Assembly: GCF_004341205.1 (NCBI RefSeq)
Contig: NZ_SLUL01000008.1
Location: forward strand, 62,001-126,000
Reading direction: 5' to 3'
Source of the DNA: Thermolongibacillus altinsuensis
GTDB taxonomy: Bacteria; Bacillota; Bacilli; Bacillales; Anoxybacillaceae
Length of the DNA: 64,000 bases
Program-made: the position numbers and the translations under genes
Shown here: positions 35,858-45,097 of the stretch, piece by piece
Numbering within the stretch: the first letter of the stretch is position 1
Layout of the letters: each line of letters opens with the position of its first letter
The notes under the pieces: model-generated
Seen by the model: the letters and a program-made list of their open reading frames with translations, nothing else
Told to the model about the DNA's origin: nothing
Database searches by the model: none

Positions 35858-36818
35858 AAATTCCTGCATTTTCATATGCATCAATAATTTTTCCGACGAG
35901 CGGATGACGTACAACATCCGTTTGTTCTAGAAAAACGAATGAAATTCCGCTGACATTGACCAAAATTTCTTTGGCAACGGCTAAACCTGATTGAACTCCT
36001 TTCGGTAAGTCCACTTGTGAAATGTCCCCGGTAATGACCATTTTTGATCCAAAGCCGAGTCGCGTTAAAAACATTTTCATTTGAGATGGAGTTGTATTTT
36101 GCGCCTCATCCAAAATCACGAACGCATCATCTAATGTTCGTCCACGCATATAAGCGAGCGGAGCAATTTCAATGGTTCCGCGTTCAATTAAACGCTGTGT
36201 ATGATCTTGTCCAAGCACATCGTGAAGCGCATCGTATAACGGTCTTAAATACGGATCGACTTTTTCTTTTAAATCTCCCGGCAAAAATCCCAGATTTTCT
36301 CCAGCTTCAACAGCTGGACGCGTTAAAATAATCCGTTTAATTTGTCCGTTCTTCAATGCTTGTACAGCCATCACAACCGCTAAATACGTTTTTCCTGTTC
36401 CAGCTGGTCCAATACCAAAAATCAAATCATGATTTTTAATCGCAGAAACGTACTGCCGTTGACCGAGCGTTTTGACGCGGATCGATTTACCTTTTGCATT
36501 TTTTGCAATTTCTTCATCATATAATTCCGGAAAGTAAGCAATCGTTCCGTTTTTTGCCATTTTAATCGCATAAAGCACATCTCGTTCTCCGATTGAAACT
36601 CCTTTGCGAATCACAGCTAATAAATGGCGAAAAAGCTCATCCACAAGTTGAACGTGTTGTTCGCTTCCTGAAACGCTCACGGACTCCCCGCGGGTCACAA
36701 TTGATACGTTCAATTCTTGTTCGATTCGTTTTAAGTGAACATCGTGAATGCCAAAAAGAGCAATCGCTTCATTTAAGTTTTGGATGTGCTGATTGATCGT
36801 TACAAATTCCTGCGACAT
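35856..36818 (-). CDS. phoH: PhoH-like ATPase
   Basis: A 320-residue protein: a KH-like N-terminal region (about 1-100), then a P-loop ATPase domain with Walker A GPAGTGKT, Walker B FVILDEAQNTT and the helicase-like SKMVITGDISQVDLP. Its role is thought to involve RNA metabolism with YbeY. The ATG at 36818 lies three bases from the yqfD stop. Confidence 0.93.
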   Translation of the reverse strand: MSQEFVTINQHIQNLNEAIALFGIHDVHLKRIEQELNVSIVTRGESVSVSGSEQHVQLVDELFRHLLAVIRKGVSIGERDVLYAIKMAKNGTIAYFPELYDEEIAKNAKGKSIRVKTLGQRQYVSAIKNHDLIFGIGPAGTGKTYLAVVMAVQALKNGQIKRIILTRPAVEAGENLGFLPGDLKEKVDPYLRPLYDALHDVLGQDHTQRLIERGTIEIAPLAYMRGRTLDDAFVILDEAQNTTPSQMKMFLTRLGFGSKMVITGDISQVDLPKGVQSGLAVAKEILVNVSGISFVFLEQTDVVRHPLVGKIIDAYENAGI

Positions 36819-36821
36819 TCT

Positions 36822-38009
36822 TCAGTCTCCTTGAATAATTGGTTGTGGTGTAGCAATATTTTCAATGATTTGATAGTGCATTTCTATTTTTACTTTACCA
36901 TTCTCTTTCGTTTGGTGCAAAACTTTTTCACCTTTAATAACAGCATCATCAGGAAGTTTCCTTTTTAGTTCTTTTCGCGCAGCCTCTTTTGCCGCACGAA
37001 ACGCCTCTTCTACAGAATAATGGCGAACAACCTCTTCTTTTTCGCGCCATACAACCTTTTCATAAGACAACGGCAAGGTCCAATGAAGAAAACGAAAATG
37101 TCTTTGCGTCGTTTCTTTTTCATAGCTAGAGAAACCATTTTTATTTTTCCACCAAATTGGAATTTGCAGCTGACCGATTCGTAAATAATGCGTTTCTTTA
37201 TAGTTTCCCGTCAATACATAAAATGTTGTTTGCAACGGAAGGACGACCGTAGACTTGTACCATGTTTCTCCTAAAATTTTGCCGCGCGCTGGCACGGTCT
37301 TCGTTTGACCTTCCTTACCGATAATTCCTGACACTAAAAGTTGGCCTCGAACAACGTGATCATGCACAGTGACGATCGGCTGTCCTTCTTCGACAAAGAG
37401 ATGCGTAATGACCGCTTTCTTCTTTGCAACGAGATGTTGCGGAGATAATGGTTCAATACGTTTCGGTTCTTTTTTTTCAACGACTTGAAAATGAAGCGTC
37501 GTTCCTTGTTGTTCGACGCCGATCCACGTAATCGCTTCAATGTTATTGGTTAATTTTCGCTGAATCGTTTCAACATCATCAAGCTTAAATTGGAGAGCCC
37601 CACGTTCAATTCCCATTTTTTTCAGTTCTTGACGCAAACGATGCTCTGTTTCTGGCTTGGCACCATCAATTTGAATACTCCATATAACATTGGAAAGAAG
37701 AAAAATAATCATCAAAAAAGAGAGCGTTCCAAAGAGAATTCCGACATTTCGCCATGTTTTTTTCAACAAAAACGGAACGCCATTTTTTTCGATAAAATAA
37801 AGCTTACATTCAGATTTTCGCATAAGAACGCGCACTTTTTTCACATCGCTTAAAAGAATAAAAAATGAGGCAACGGTTGCTTCTTCCTTTTGAACATTCC
37901 AAATGTAAACACCATTGCGTATCAATGTATTGAGAAAACGTTCAACACCTTTTCCATGCACGCGAACACGAACGCTGCCCGACAAATAGTTTAACCATTG
38001 ATTTTTCAC
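36822..38009 (-). CDS. yqfD: Sporulation protein YqfD
   Basis: A 395-residue protein of the YqfD sporulation family. A soluble N-terminus of about 90 residues precedes one membrane segment (FLMIIFLLSNVIWSIQI), with a long extracytoplasmic region after it (LRQELKKMGIERGALQF ... ARGKILGETWY). Expression in B. subtilis is sigma-E dependent. The start is a GTG at 38009 after GGGGGGAG, ten bases from yqfC. Confidence 0.9.
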   Translation of the reverse strand: MKNQWLNYLSGSVRVRVHGKGVERFLNTLIRNGVYIWNVQKEEATVASFFILLSDVKKVRVLMRKSECKLYFIEKNGVPFLLKKTWRNVGILFGTLSFLMIIFLLSNVIWSIQIDGAKPETEHRLRQELKKMGIERGALQFKLDDVETIQRKLTNNIEAITWIGVEQQGTTLHFQVVEKKEPKRIEPLSPQHLVAKKKAVITHLFVEEGQPIVTVHDHVVRGQLLVSGIIGKEGQTKTVPARGKILGETWYKSTVVLPLQTTFYVLTGNYKETHYLRIGQLQIPIWWKNKNGFSSYEKETTQRHFRFLHWTLPLSYEKVVWREKEEVVRHYSVEEAFRAAKEAARKELKRKLPDDAVIKGEKVLHQTKENGKVKIEMHYQIIENIATPQPIIQGD

Positions 38010-38019
38010 GATCTCCCCC

Positions 38020-38304
38020 CTATTCGTTCAAATAAACAACTTGATCAATTTTTCCCTCAAGTAAAATTTCTTCAGGCAAAATCGTTTTAATGACAAATGC
38101 CTCCCCTTTGACAAGGAGTTGGCCTTGCTTTAATAAAAGCCGCAATTCATGATCTGTAAACACAAGCAATCCACGGTGATTCTCTATATAAATATGAATT
38201 TGTCCAATCATTGTGATTCTTGGAAGATCCATCAACACATCTGCGGGCAGTTCCATTTTGTTTGTCAACCAATTTCGCATTTTGCTTTTCCATCTTCTCA
38301 TCAT
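38020..38304 (-). CDS. yqfC: Sporulation protein YqfC
   Basis: A 94-residue protein of the YqfC family (ELPADVLMDLPRITMIGQIHIYIENHRGLLVF), related to YabP. It is made in the mother cell during sporulation in B. subtilis. The ATG at 38304 follows AAGGGGGTTC, but this site lies inside a long hairpin (separate entry), suggesting translational or transcriptional control. Confidence 0.9.
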   Translation of the reverse strand: MMRRWKSKMRNWLTNKMELPADVLMDLPRITMIGQIHIYIENHRGLLVFTDHELRLLLKQGQLLVKGEAFVIKTILPEEILLEGKIDQVVYLNE

Positions 38305-38313
38305 AAAAAAGAA

Positions 38314-38348
38314 CCCCCTTTCATCTCATATGTATGAGTTGAAAGGGG
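38314..38348 (-). promoter_or_regulatory. Hairpin enclosing the yqfC ribosome binding site
   Basis: CCCCTTTCA (38315-38323) and CTCATA (38325-38330) pair with TATGAG (38333-38338) and TGAAAGGGG (38340-38348): 15 bp with one mismatch and a 2-nt loop. The GGGGG of the yqfC site is in the stem. The minus-strand apex reads CATACATA, resembling a sigma-E -10 (CATACANT), with no good -35. It may instead terminate yqfB, since TTCTTTTTT follows. Confidence 0.6.
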
Positions 38349-38371
38349 ATTGTAGCACTTTTTTTAAATCG

Positions 38372-38716
38372 CTAAAAACGATCGGAACGAAACGGCTTTT
38401 TCGCTCGAGGCGGTCCAATGATTTCGGAAAAAATAATTCCTTGAATGATCGCTTTTGAATGAACAGACACCTTCGGCTTTTCACTTTCCTTTGAGATGGG
38501 TACAGCTGCTTCTTTACTTTTTTCTTCGCGAACAAGTAAAGGCTCTACCTTTTCTTCTTCATGTTTGTCATTGATTTGAACTTGAATGGACGGCGATTGT
38601 TTTTCTTCTCTCGTTTTTTGATTGAATTGATTCATCCATTTAAATACGCTTGATATAAACGCAATCACAACAAATACTACAAATAGGTTGCTAAACACCC
38701 ATTCCATTATCGCCAT
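38372..38716 (-). CDS. yqfB: YqfB-position membrane-anchored protein
   Basis: A 114-residue protein. Residues about 5-25 form a membrane segment, followed by a charged Lys/Glu linker of about 60 residues. A C-terminal motif, AIIQGIIFSEIIGPPRAKKP, looks conserved and could bind a partner. The name follows position after floA and before yqfC, as in B. subtilis; sequence similarity is not verified. It overlaps no neighbour and probably belongs to the yqeZ-floA-yqfB operon. Confidence 0.65.
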   Translation of the reverse strand: MAIMEWVFSNLFVVFVVIAFISSVFKWMNQFNQKTREEKQSPSIQVQINDKHEEEKVEPLLVREEKSKEAAVPISKESEKPKVSVHSKAIIQGIIFSEIIGPPRAKKPFRSDRF

Positions 38717-38726
38717 TTTTCAATCC

Positions 38727-39716
38727 TCACTTATGTTCATCTTCGTTTTGTTCTGTCAATTTTCCAATGGAGTTGCGCATATTTGTATCCGCCATAATAT
38801 TTTTTAAGTTCATGTAATCCATCACACCAAGCTTGCCAGAACGAAGGGCTTCCGCCATCGCAAGCGGCACTTGCGCTTCAGCTTCGACAACCTTTGCACG
38901 CATTTCTTGAACGCGGGCCTTCATTTCTTGTTCAAGCGCGACCGCCATCGCACGGCGTTCTTCTGCTTTCGCTTGGGCAATCTTTTTGTCCGCCTCCGCT
39001 TGATCCGCTTGCAACACGGCACCGATGTTTTTACCGATGTCAATGTCGGCAATATCAATCGAAAGAATTTCAAACGCTGTTCCAGAGTCCAATCCTTTGG
39101 CTAATACCGTTTGCGAAATCATATCTGGGTTTTCAAGCACTTTTTTATGATCATTTTGCGAACCGATCGTGGAAACAATCCCTTCGCCGACACGAGCAAT
39201 AATCGTTTCCTCACCTGCACCTCCGACTAAGCGATCAATGTTTGCGCGAACGGTGATTCTTGCTTTTGCTTTCACTTCAATTCCATCCATCGCCACTCCT
39301 GAAATGAACGGTGTTTCAATCACCTTCGGATTGACGCTCATTTGTACCGCTTCCAGTACATTTCGGCCCGCTAAGTCAATTGCTGCACAACGTTCAAACG
39401 AGAGCTCGATATTGGCGCGTTGAGCGGCAATGAGAGCATTCACAACGCGATCGACATTTCCTCCGGCTAAATAGTGGCTTTCCAATTGATTCGTGCTAAC
39501 GTTTAATCCCGCTTTTACCGCTTTAATAAGCGGATTGATCACTCGTGACGGGATCACGCGGCGCAACCGCATGCCGATCAGCGTAAAAATGCTAATGCGC
39601 ACACCGGAAGCGAGCGCAGAAATCCAGAGCATAACCGGAACAAATGAAAAGAAAATCGCAAGCAATACAAGTCCTAAACCAATGGCAATAATGAGTAAAA
39701 TTTGATCAGGTGTCAT
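38727..39716 (-). CDS. floA: Flotillin-like protein FloA
   Basis: A 329-residue membrane scaffold. An N-terminal hydrophobic hairpin (about 1-30) is followed by an SPFH-like domain and a long coiled coil with Ala/Glu repeats ([20 protein letters not shown] ... [17 protein letters not shown]). FloA organises functional membrane microdomains together with NfeD-type partners. It follows yqeZ in an operon whose promoter fits sigma-W. Confidence 0.95.
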   Translation of the reverse strand: MTPDQILLIIAIGLGLVLLAIFFSFVPVMLWISALASGVRISIFTLIGMRLRRVIPSRVINPLIKAVKAGLNVSTNQLESHYLAGGNVDRVVNALIAAQRANIELSFERCAAIDLAGRNVLEAVQMSVNPKVIETPFISGVAMDGIEVKAKARITVRANIDRLVGGAGEETIIARVGEGIVSTIGSQNDHKKVLENPDMISQTVLAKGLDSGTAFEILSIDIADIDIGKNIGAVLQADQAEADKKIAQAKAEERRAMAVALEQEMKARVQEMRAKVVEAEAQVPLAMAEALRSGKLGVMDYMNLKNIMADTNMRNSIGKLTEQNEDEHK

Positions 39717-39735
39717 TAGATTACCTCCTCATGTT

Positions 39736-40383
39736 CTATTGCTTTATTTCGCGAACGACAACTTTCAAGCCGTCTACTCGAACAACTTCAAGCGGACGGT
39801 TTCGTTCAATGTATTCTCCTTCTGTCACGACATCTACCCGTTCATTTTCAATCCATGCTGTTCCGGAAGGGCGCAACACCGTTAATGCATATCCTCTTTT
39901 GCCAACTAAATCGAAACGAACAGCATGAGAAACATATCCTTTTTCATTCGATTGTCTGTCAGTGAGAACGATTTTTTGAAATAAAACCATCCGTTTTTTA
40001 AACACTTTGTTAAGCAATAACATCGTAATCAAAGCACTCGCAATCGCAACAGCGAGAGAAAGAGTAATAAAAGGAGAATGTTTTGCTGTCAAAAAAATGC
40101 TAGCAACCAATGTGCCGAGTCCGACGAATCCGATAATTCCCCCCGGTACAAACAGCTCGATCGTTAATAAAATTAAGCCGATCGCAAATAAAATAAAAGC
40201 ACCTATTCCCGTTAACCCTGCCGCTAAATGTGTGGAAAAGAATAGTAAAAAACAAAGAAAACTAATCGTCCCTTTCCAACTAAAGCGGGCATCATATAGT
40301 TGCCAAACAAATGTGACGCTTCCGACAATAAGCAAAAAAGCGACAACCCACGCATTCGTCAAGGCTATGATGAGTCCGTCCAC
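39736..40383 (-). CDS. yqeZ: Short-form NfeD family protein (YqeZ position)
   Basis: A 215-residue protein with about five hydrophobic segments (residues 1-125) and a C-terminal OB-fold/NfeD domain (residues about 150-212, GKRGYALTVLRPSGTAWIENERVDV). B. subtilis YqeZ is about twice as long and carries an N-terminal ClpP-like serine protease, absent here. The GTG at 40383 follows AAGGAGG and a sigma-W-type promoter; only 92 bases separate it from yqeY, so no room exists for the missing domain. Confidence 0.85.
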   Translation of the reverse strand: MDGLIIALTNAWVVAFLLIVGSVTFVWQLYDARFSWKGTISFLCFLLFFSTHLAAGLTGIGAFILFAIGLILLTIELFVPGGIIGFVGLGTLVASIFLTAKHSPFITLSLAVAIASALITMLLLNKVFKKRMVLFQKIVLTDRQSNEKGYVSHAVRFDLVGKRGYALTVLRPSGTAWIENERVDVVTEGEYIERNRPLEVVRVDGLKVVVREIKQ

Positions 40384-40413
40384 ACAAGAAAACCTCCTTT
40401 CTTGTTTTATTAT

Positions 40414-40438
40414 TACGTAACACCGCTTGAAAAGTTTC
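40414..40438 (-). promoter_or_regulatory. Sigma-W-type promoter of yqeZ-floA-yqfB
   Basis: GAAAC TTTT (GAAAC at 40434-40438), 16 bases, CGTA (40414-40417) on the minus strand fits the ECF sigma-W pattern (TGAAAC-N16-CGTA). The B. subtilis operon is a known sigma-W target. Confidence 0.75.
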
Positions 40439-40447
40439 GCAAAACAA

Positions 40448-40477
40448 AAAACACCTTACGAAGACGTAAGGTGTTTT
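40448..40477 (-). terminator. rpsU-yqeY terminator
   Basis: Perfect 13-bp stem AAAACACCTTACG / CGTAAGGTGTTTT with a 4-nt loop; it overlaps the yqeY stop. Confidence 0.88.
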
Positions 40478-40919
40478 AAGACAAATGTTGTTGCACTAAC
40501 TTATTGACAAGGGAGCCGTCTGCCTTTCCTCTTACTTTCGGCATGATTGCACCCATCACTTTTCCCATATCAGCTTTAGAGGAAGCGCCTACTTCTGCAA
40601 TCGTTTCTTTAACGATTTGCACAAGCTCTTCTTCGCTTAGCTGTTTTGGCATATACAATTCAATGACAGCGATTTCTGCTTTTACTTTATCGACAAGGTC
40701 TGAGCGACCAGCCTTTTCGAATTCTTGGAGGGAGTCTTTACGTTGCTTTAATTCTCGAGAAAGTACTGTTAACTCTTCATCTTCGGACAATTCTTTACCT
40801 AGCTTAATGGCCTCGTTTTGCAATGCGGACTTGACCATTCGAATGACCGAAAGTTTGTCTTTCTCTTTATTTTTCATCGCTTGCTTCATATCATTATTCA
40901 AACGTTCGAGAAGACTCAT
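40476..40919 (-). CDS. yqeY: GatB/YqeY domain protein
   Basis: A 147-residue, helical protein of the GatB/YqeY family ([22 protein letters not shown] ... [19 protein letters not shown]). The domain is shared with the tail of amidotransferase subunit GatB and probably binds tRNA. Its cellular role is unproven. It is transcribed with rpsU, 14 bases upstream, as in many Firmicutes. Confidence 0.92.
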   Translation of the reverse strand: MSLLERLNNDMKQAMKNKEKDKLSVIRMVKSALQNEAIKLGKELSEDEELTVLSRELKQRKDSLQEFEKAGRSDLVDKVKAEIAVIELYMPKQLSEEELVQIVKETIAEVGASSKADMGKVMGAIMPKVRGKADGSLVNKLVQQHLS

Positions 40920-40933
40920 AAATACACCCTCTT

Positions 40934-41107
40934 TTAATATTTGCGCTTTCTAGCCGCTTCAGACTTTTTCTTGCGTCTTACGCTTGGCTTTTCATAGAAT
41001 TCGCGCTTTCTTGCCTCTTGTAACGTACCTGTTTTAGAAACAGCACGTTTGAAGCGACGAAGAGCATCTTCAAGCGACTCGTTTTTACGAACGATCGTTT
41101 TTGACAT
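40934..41107 (-). CDS. rpsU: 30S ribosomal protein S21
   Basis: A 57-residue basic protein beginning [19 protein letters not shown] and ending [11 protein letters not shown], typical of S21. It sits near the platform of the small subunit and supports initiation. The ATG at 41107 follows GGAGGGAGGG. A strong sigma-A promoter lies about 70 bases upstream. Confidence 0.95.
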   Translation of the reverse strand: MSKTIVRKNESLEDALRRFKRAVSKTGTLQEARKREFYEKPSVRRKKKSEAARKRKY

Positions 41108-41175
41108 CCTACTTCCCTCCCTCCGAGCAAAACCGCTAACAATTTCCTGTGCACATGTTAAACATGTACTTCCAA

Positions 41176-41204
41176 AGTATAATATAACCAGCGTTACAAG
41201 TCAA
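41176..41204 (-). promoter_or_regulatory. Sigma-A promoter of rpsU-yqeY
   Basis: TTGACT (41199-41204), 17 bases, TATACT (41176-41181) on the minus strand. A small inverted repeat, ACATGT-TTA-ACATGT, lies in the leader. Confidence 0.75.
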
Positions 41205-41213
41205 CCGCTTTTT

Positions 41214-41882
41214 TTAATAGCTGGCCGTTCCTGTTTTTCCTTGAACAATGGCAACGCCAGAGCTTGTTCCGATTCGCGTAGCTCCCGCATCGATCATCGC
41301 CTGTGCTGTTTGCGCATCACGCACGCCACCAGATGCTTTCACACCGATTTCTGGGCCAACCGTTTTGCGCATCAACGCAACATCCTCAACAGTCGCTCCG
41401 CCTGTTGAAAAGCCTGTTGATGTTTTCACAAAATCCGCTCCAGCTTTGACCGCTAATTCGCATGCGCGCACTTTTTCTTCTTCTGTCAACAAGCATGTTT
41501 CAATAATCACTTTGACAAGCGCTTTTCCTTTTGCAGCTTCCACAACCGCACGAATGTCTTTTTCAACTAACTCATCATCTCCGCTTTTTAACGCGCCGAT
41601 ATTGATGACCATATCGACTTCTGTTGCACCGTTTTCAATCGCATTTTTCGTTTCAAATGCTTTCACTTCTGGTGTATTCGCTCCTAATGGAAACCCGATC
41701 ACCGTACATACTTTCACATCGCTGCCTTTGAGCAGCTCAGCTGCTGTTGCCACCCATGTCGGATTCACGCAGACAGAAGCAAAGTTGTATTGTTTTGCTT
41801 CTTCGCAAAGCTTCACAATTTGTTCTTTTGTTGTCTCTGGTTTTAATAATGTGTGATCAATCATTTTTGCAATGTTATTCAT
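41214..41882 (-). CDS. deoC: Deoxyribose-phosphate aldolase
   Basis: A 222-residue class I aldolase. The Schiff-base lysine is in DFVKTSTGF, the second lysine in VKASGGVRD, and [10 protein letters not shown] begins the barrel. It splits 2-deoxyribose-5-phosphate into acetaldehyde and glyceraldehyde-3-phosphate in deoxynucleoside breakdown. The ATG at 41882 follows AAAGGAG. It stands apart from other deo genes; in B. subtilis this position, between mtaB and rpsU, holds yqeW. Confidence 0.95.
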   Translation of the reverse strand: MNNIAKMIDHTLLKPETTKEQIVKLCEEAKQYNFASVCVNPTWVATAAELLKGSDVKVCTVIGFPLGANTPEVKAFETKNAIENGATEVDMVINIGALKSGDDELVEKDIRAVVEAAKGKALVKVIIETCLLTEEEKVRACELAVKAGADFVKTSTGFSTGGATVEDVALMRKTVGPEIGVKASGGVRDAQTAQAMIDAGATRIGTSSGVAIVQGKTGTASY

Positions 41883-41970
41883 ACAAACATACTCCTTTCC
41901 GAAGAGGTCTGACATCTATCATCATACCATTTTTTTTGTGCATGTACACTATCTATTGTATACAAATGAT

Positions 41971-42003
41971 GAAAAGAAAAAACTCGGTTGTTTCTCAACC
42001 GAG
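41971..42003 (-). terminator. mtaB terminator
   Basis: Perfect 8-bp stem CTCGGTTG / CAACCGAG, then TTTTTTCTTTTC on the minus strand. Confidence 0.85.
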
Positions 42004-42007
42004 CTTT

Positions 42008-43360
42008 TTATGAACTTATTTTCATCTCGTCGACTGCGTCATCAAGAACGCGGACAAATTCTCCTTCATTGTATGGATAGCCCGCTTTTGTAATTTTTAC
42101 TTTCACCAATTTTCCAACCATTTCTTCTGTTGCTGGGAATTTCACTTTTAAGTAGTTATCTGTATAACCGACATATAATCCGCTGTTTGGCTCTTCTTTA
42201 TATGGCTCTTCCGGAATCACTTCAAGCACTTCCCCTTCAAATTGGGATGCATACTCTTTCGCTAATTGATCAGATAAGGCGATTAAGCGATGAACTCGCT
42301 CATTTTTTACCTCTTCAGCTACTTGATTTGGCATTCTTGCCGCTGGCGTACCTGTTCGTTTTGAATAAGGGAACACATGCAGTTCAGAGAAACGCTGTTC
42401 GCGAATAAAATTGTATGTTTCCATAAATTCTTCTTCTGTTTCTCCCGGGAAACCAACGATGACATCCGATGTTACCGCCAATTGCGGAAACACTTCTCGC
42501 AAACGCTGAAGACGTTCAGCAAAAAATTCGGTTGTATATTTACGACGCATTCGTTTCAGCACGCTATTCGAGCCAGACTGAAGCGGAATGTGTAAATGAC
42601 GAACAATTTTATCCGAATTTCTTAACACCTCAATCACTTCATCCGTGATTTGACTTGCCTCAATGGAAGAAATGCGAAGACGCTTTAATCCAACTACTTG
42701 TTCGTCAATGTCGCGTAATAACATCGCAAAATTGTAATCTTTCATGTCTTCGCCATAACCGCCTGTATGAATGCCTGTCAAAACAATTTCTTTATAGCCT
42801 GCATCAACTAATTGTTGCGCTTGACGAATGACTTCTTTCGGATCGCGCGAACGCATAAGGCCACGCGCCCAAGGGATAATACAGAACGTGCAAAAGTTGT
42901 TGCAGCCTTCTTGAATCTTTAGTGATGCACGCGTACGATCGGTAAAAGCAGGCACATCTAATTCTTCGTATACACGGGTTTTCATAATGTTTCTTACACC
43001 GTTAATCGGCTGCCGTTGTTGTTTAAACTGTTCAATATACTCAAGAATTTTCCCACGATCTTGCGTTCCAATGACAATATCCACACCAGGAATCGCCATC
43101 ACTTCGGCTGGAGATGTTTGCGCATAGCAACCTGTAACGCAAATGACCGCATCCGGATTTCGGCGAACGGCGCGTCGAATCACTTGACGGCTTTTTTTAT
43201 CGCCTGTATTCGTGACGGTACATGTATTAATGACATAAACGTCCGCAATACTGTCAAAGTCTTTTCGTTCATATCCAGCTTGTTTAAATAGCTGCCAAAT
43301 TGCTTCTGTCTCATAATGATTCACTTTGCATCCTAAAGTATGAAAAGCAACAGATGGCAT
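42008..43360 (-). CDS. mtaB: tRNA N6-threonylcarbamoyladenosine methylthiotransferase MtaB
   Basis: A 450-residue radical SAM enzyme. The N-terminal MTTase domain (TLGCKVNHYETEAI, with cysteines for an auxiliary cluster) is followed by the radical SAM motif CNNFCTFC and a C-terminal TRAM domain. It adds a methylthio group to t6A37 of tRNA. The ATG at 43360 follows TGAGGTGAG. It ends a long translation-quality cluster downstream of rsmE. Confidence 0.94.
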   Translation of the reverse strand: MPSVAFHTLGCKVNHYETEAIWQLFKQAGYERKDFDSIADVYVINTCTVTNTGDKKSRQVIRRAVRRNPDAVICVTGCYAQTSPAEVMAIPGVDIVIGTQDRGKILEYIEQFKQQRQPINGVRNIMKTRVYEELDVPAFTDRTRASLKIQEGCNNFCTFCIIPWARGLMRSRDPKEVIRQAQQLVDAGYKEIVLTGIHTGGYGEDMKDYNFAMLLRDIDEQVVGLKRLRISSIEASQITDEVIEVLRNSDKIVRHLHIPLQSGSNSVLKRMRRKYTTEFFAERLQRLREVFPQLAVTSDVIVGFPGETEEEFMETYNFIREQRFSELHVFPYSKRTGTPAARMPNQVAEEVKNERVHRLIALSDQLAKEYASQFEGEVLEVIPEEPYKEEPNSGLYVGYTDNYLKVKFPATEEMVGKLVKVKITKAGYPYNEGEFVRVLDDAVDEMKISS

Positions 43361-43370
43361 GTTTCTCACC

Positions 43371-44120
43371 TCACTTAAATTCCAATTCATACGAAACAGC
43401 TGAAAGAAAATAAAGCGGAGCCGTTTCTGCTCGTAAAATACGCGGACCGAGACTGCAAGAAATAAAACCATTTTCTTTTAACATAGCCACTTCCTGCTCA
43501 GAAAAGCCTCCCTCAGGACCGAACACAGCGACAATGGACTGTCCACGTTGCAGTTGTCGCAATATGTTCTTTAATTGCTTCCGTTCTCCTCGCTTTGCTT
43601 CTTCTTCATACGCAATGATTTTATAGTCAACGTCGCGAGACCATTCAATCAATTGTTCGATCGAAAGAGGAGAAAAAATCGATGGGATGCGCGTGCGATG
43701 CGATTGTTCCGCCGCTTCCTTCGCAATTTTTTGCCATCGCTCGATCTTTTTGTCACCTTTTTTCTCATCCCACTTTACAACAGAACGTGCCGCTTTCAAT
43801 GGAATGAACGAAAATGCACCAAGTTCCGTTCCTTTTTGGATGACAAGTTCAAATTTGTCTCCTTTCAATAACCCGTTTGCGATATACACATGGGCAGGAA
43901 GCTCAACATCAACTTGAATCCATTCTATAATACGACAACGAACAAAATCATTGGAAATTTCTTCTATTTTACAGAGAGCGGTTTGTCCATCTTCGTTACA
44001 ACAAAGAAGACGATCGCCGGTGTTCATTCTCATCACACGCGCAATGTGATGAACATCATCGCCGCGAATATCAAGGCGATCGCCATAAATCTGCTCATTT
44101 GAAATAAAATACTGCTGCAA
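43371..44120 (-). CDS. rsmE: 16S rRNA (uracil(1498)-N(3))-methyltransferase RsmE
   Basis: A 249-residue SPOUT methyltransferase: a PUA-like N-terminal domain (HHIARVMRMNTGDRLLCC) and a knotted C-terminal domain with SAM-binding VAVFGPEGGFSEQE and SLGPRILRAETA. It methylates U1498 near the decoding centre. The start is a TTG at 44120 after GAGGGTG. It lies between prmA and mtaB. Confidence 0.93.
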   Translation of the reverse strand: MQQYFISNEQIYGDRLDIRGDDVHHIARVMRMNTGDRLLCCNEDGQTALCKIEEISNDFVRCRIIEWIQVDVELPAHVYIANGLLKGDKFELVIQKGTELGAFSFIPLKAARSVVKWDEKKGDKKIERWQKIAKEAAEQSHRTRIPSIFSPLSIEQLIEWSRDVDYKIIAYEEEAKRGERKQLKNILRQLQRGQSIVAVFGPEGGFSEQEVAMLKENGFISCSLGPRILRAETAPLYFLSAVSYELEFK

Positions 44121-44134
44121 ACGAACACCCTCTT

Positions 44135-45073
44135 TTATCCTTTTCTTGCGATGAAGGCAACCCAGTCTTCCATCGTTAACGTCTCCTCAATCGTAAAGCC
44201 GGCACGAATTAATCCTTCTTTTACTTCTTGTTTTTTCGTCTGGATAATTCCAGACGTAATGAATAAGCCTCCGCTGTTTAAAAGGCGATAAGCATCATCA
44301 ACAAAACGCAGAATAATTTCCGCCAAAATGTTGGCAACAATAATATCGGCAGACCCTTCAATACGATCAAGTAAATTATTTTGCGATACAGTCACAATAT
44401 GCTGCACTTTATTTAATTTCACATTCAACTTCGCGCTGTCTACCGCAATCGGATCTAAATCAAGCGCTCTTACTTCTTTTGCCCCAAGCATCGCTGCAGC
44501 AATGCTTAAAATGCCTGAACCCGTACCAACATCAATGACCGTATCACCTTTTTTCACCGTTTTTTCTAGCGCTTGAATGCACATCACCGTCGTCGGGTGC
44601 GTACCTGTCCCAAACGCCATACCAGGATCCAATTCAATGATTAATTCATCGCTCGAAACAGGTTCGTACGTTTCCCAAGTTGGAACGATCGTAAACTTTT
44701 CAGAAACTTTGACCGGATTATAATATTTTTTCCAAGCGGTTGCCCATTCTTCTTCGTTTACTTCGCTAATCGTGATCGAATTTTTCCCTAAGTCAATATC
44801 GTACAACATTAAATTGTTAATCGCTTGCTTAATTTCTTCAATCGTTTCTCCTAAAAAACTATTCACTGGAAAGTACGCTTTAATGATGACGCCTTCTTCG
44901 GGGTAATCATCAGGATTGAGTTGGTAGATTTCCCCGTAGGAAGTATCATGCTCCTTTATAAGATCAAATGGATCTTCAATGACAACCCCGCCGGCACCCG
45001 CTTCATGCAAAATATTTGAAATTGCCTCAATCGCTTCGTGTGTCGTATGAATACTGATTTCCGTCCATTTCAT
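44135..45073 (-). CDS. prmA: Ribosomal protein L11 methyltransferase PrmA
   Basis: A 312-residue enzyme. A small substrate-recognition domain ([18 protein letters not shown]) precedes the class I methyltransferase core with [28 protein letters not shown] and [10 protein letters not shown]. It methylates lysines and the N-terminus of L11. The second of two adjacent ATGs (45073) matches the B. subtilis start. It follows dnaJ. Confidence 0.94.
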   Translation of the reverse strand: MKWTEISIHTTHEAIEAISNILHEAGAGGVVIEDPFDLIKEHDTSYGEIYQLNPDDYPEEGVIIKAYFPVNSFLGETIEEIKQAINNLMLYDIDLGKNSITISEVNEEEWATAWKKYYNPVKVSEKFTIVPTWETYEPVSSDELIIELDPGMAFGTGTHPTTVMCIQALEKTVKKGDTVIDVGTGSGILSIAAAMLGAKEVRALDLDPIAVDSAKLNVKLNKVQHIVTVSQNNLLDRIEGSADIIVANILAEIILRFVDDAYRLLNSGGLFITSGIIQTKKQEVKEGLIRAGFTIEETLTMEDWVAFIARKG

Positions 45074-45097
45074 CATCTACCAACTCCATTCCTAAGA

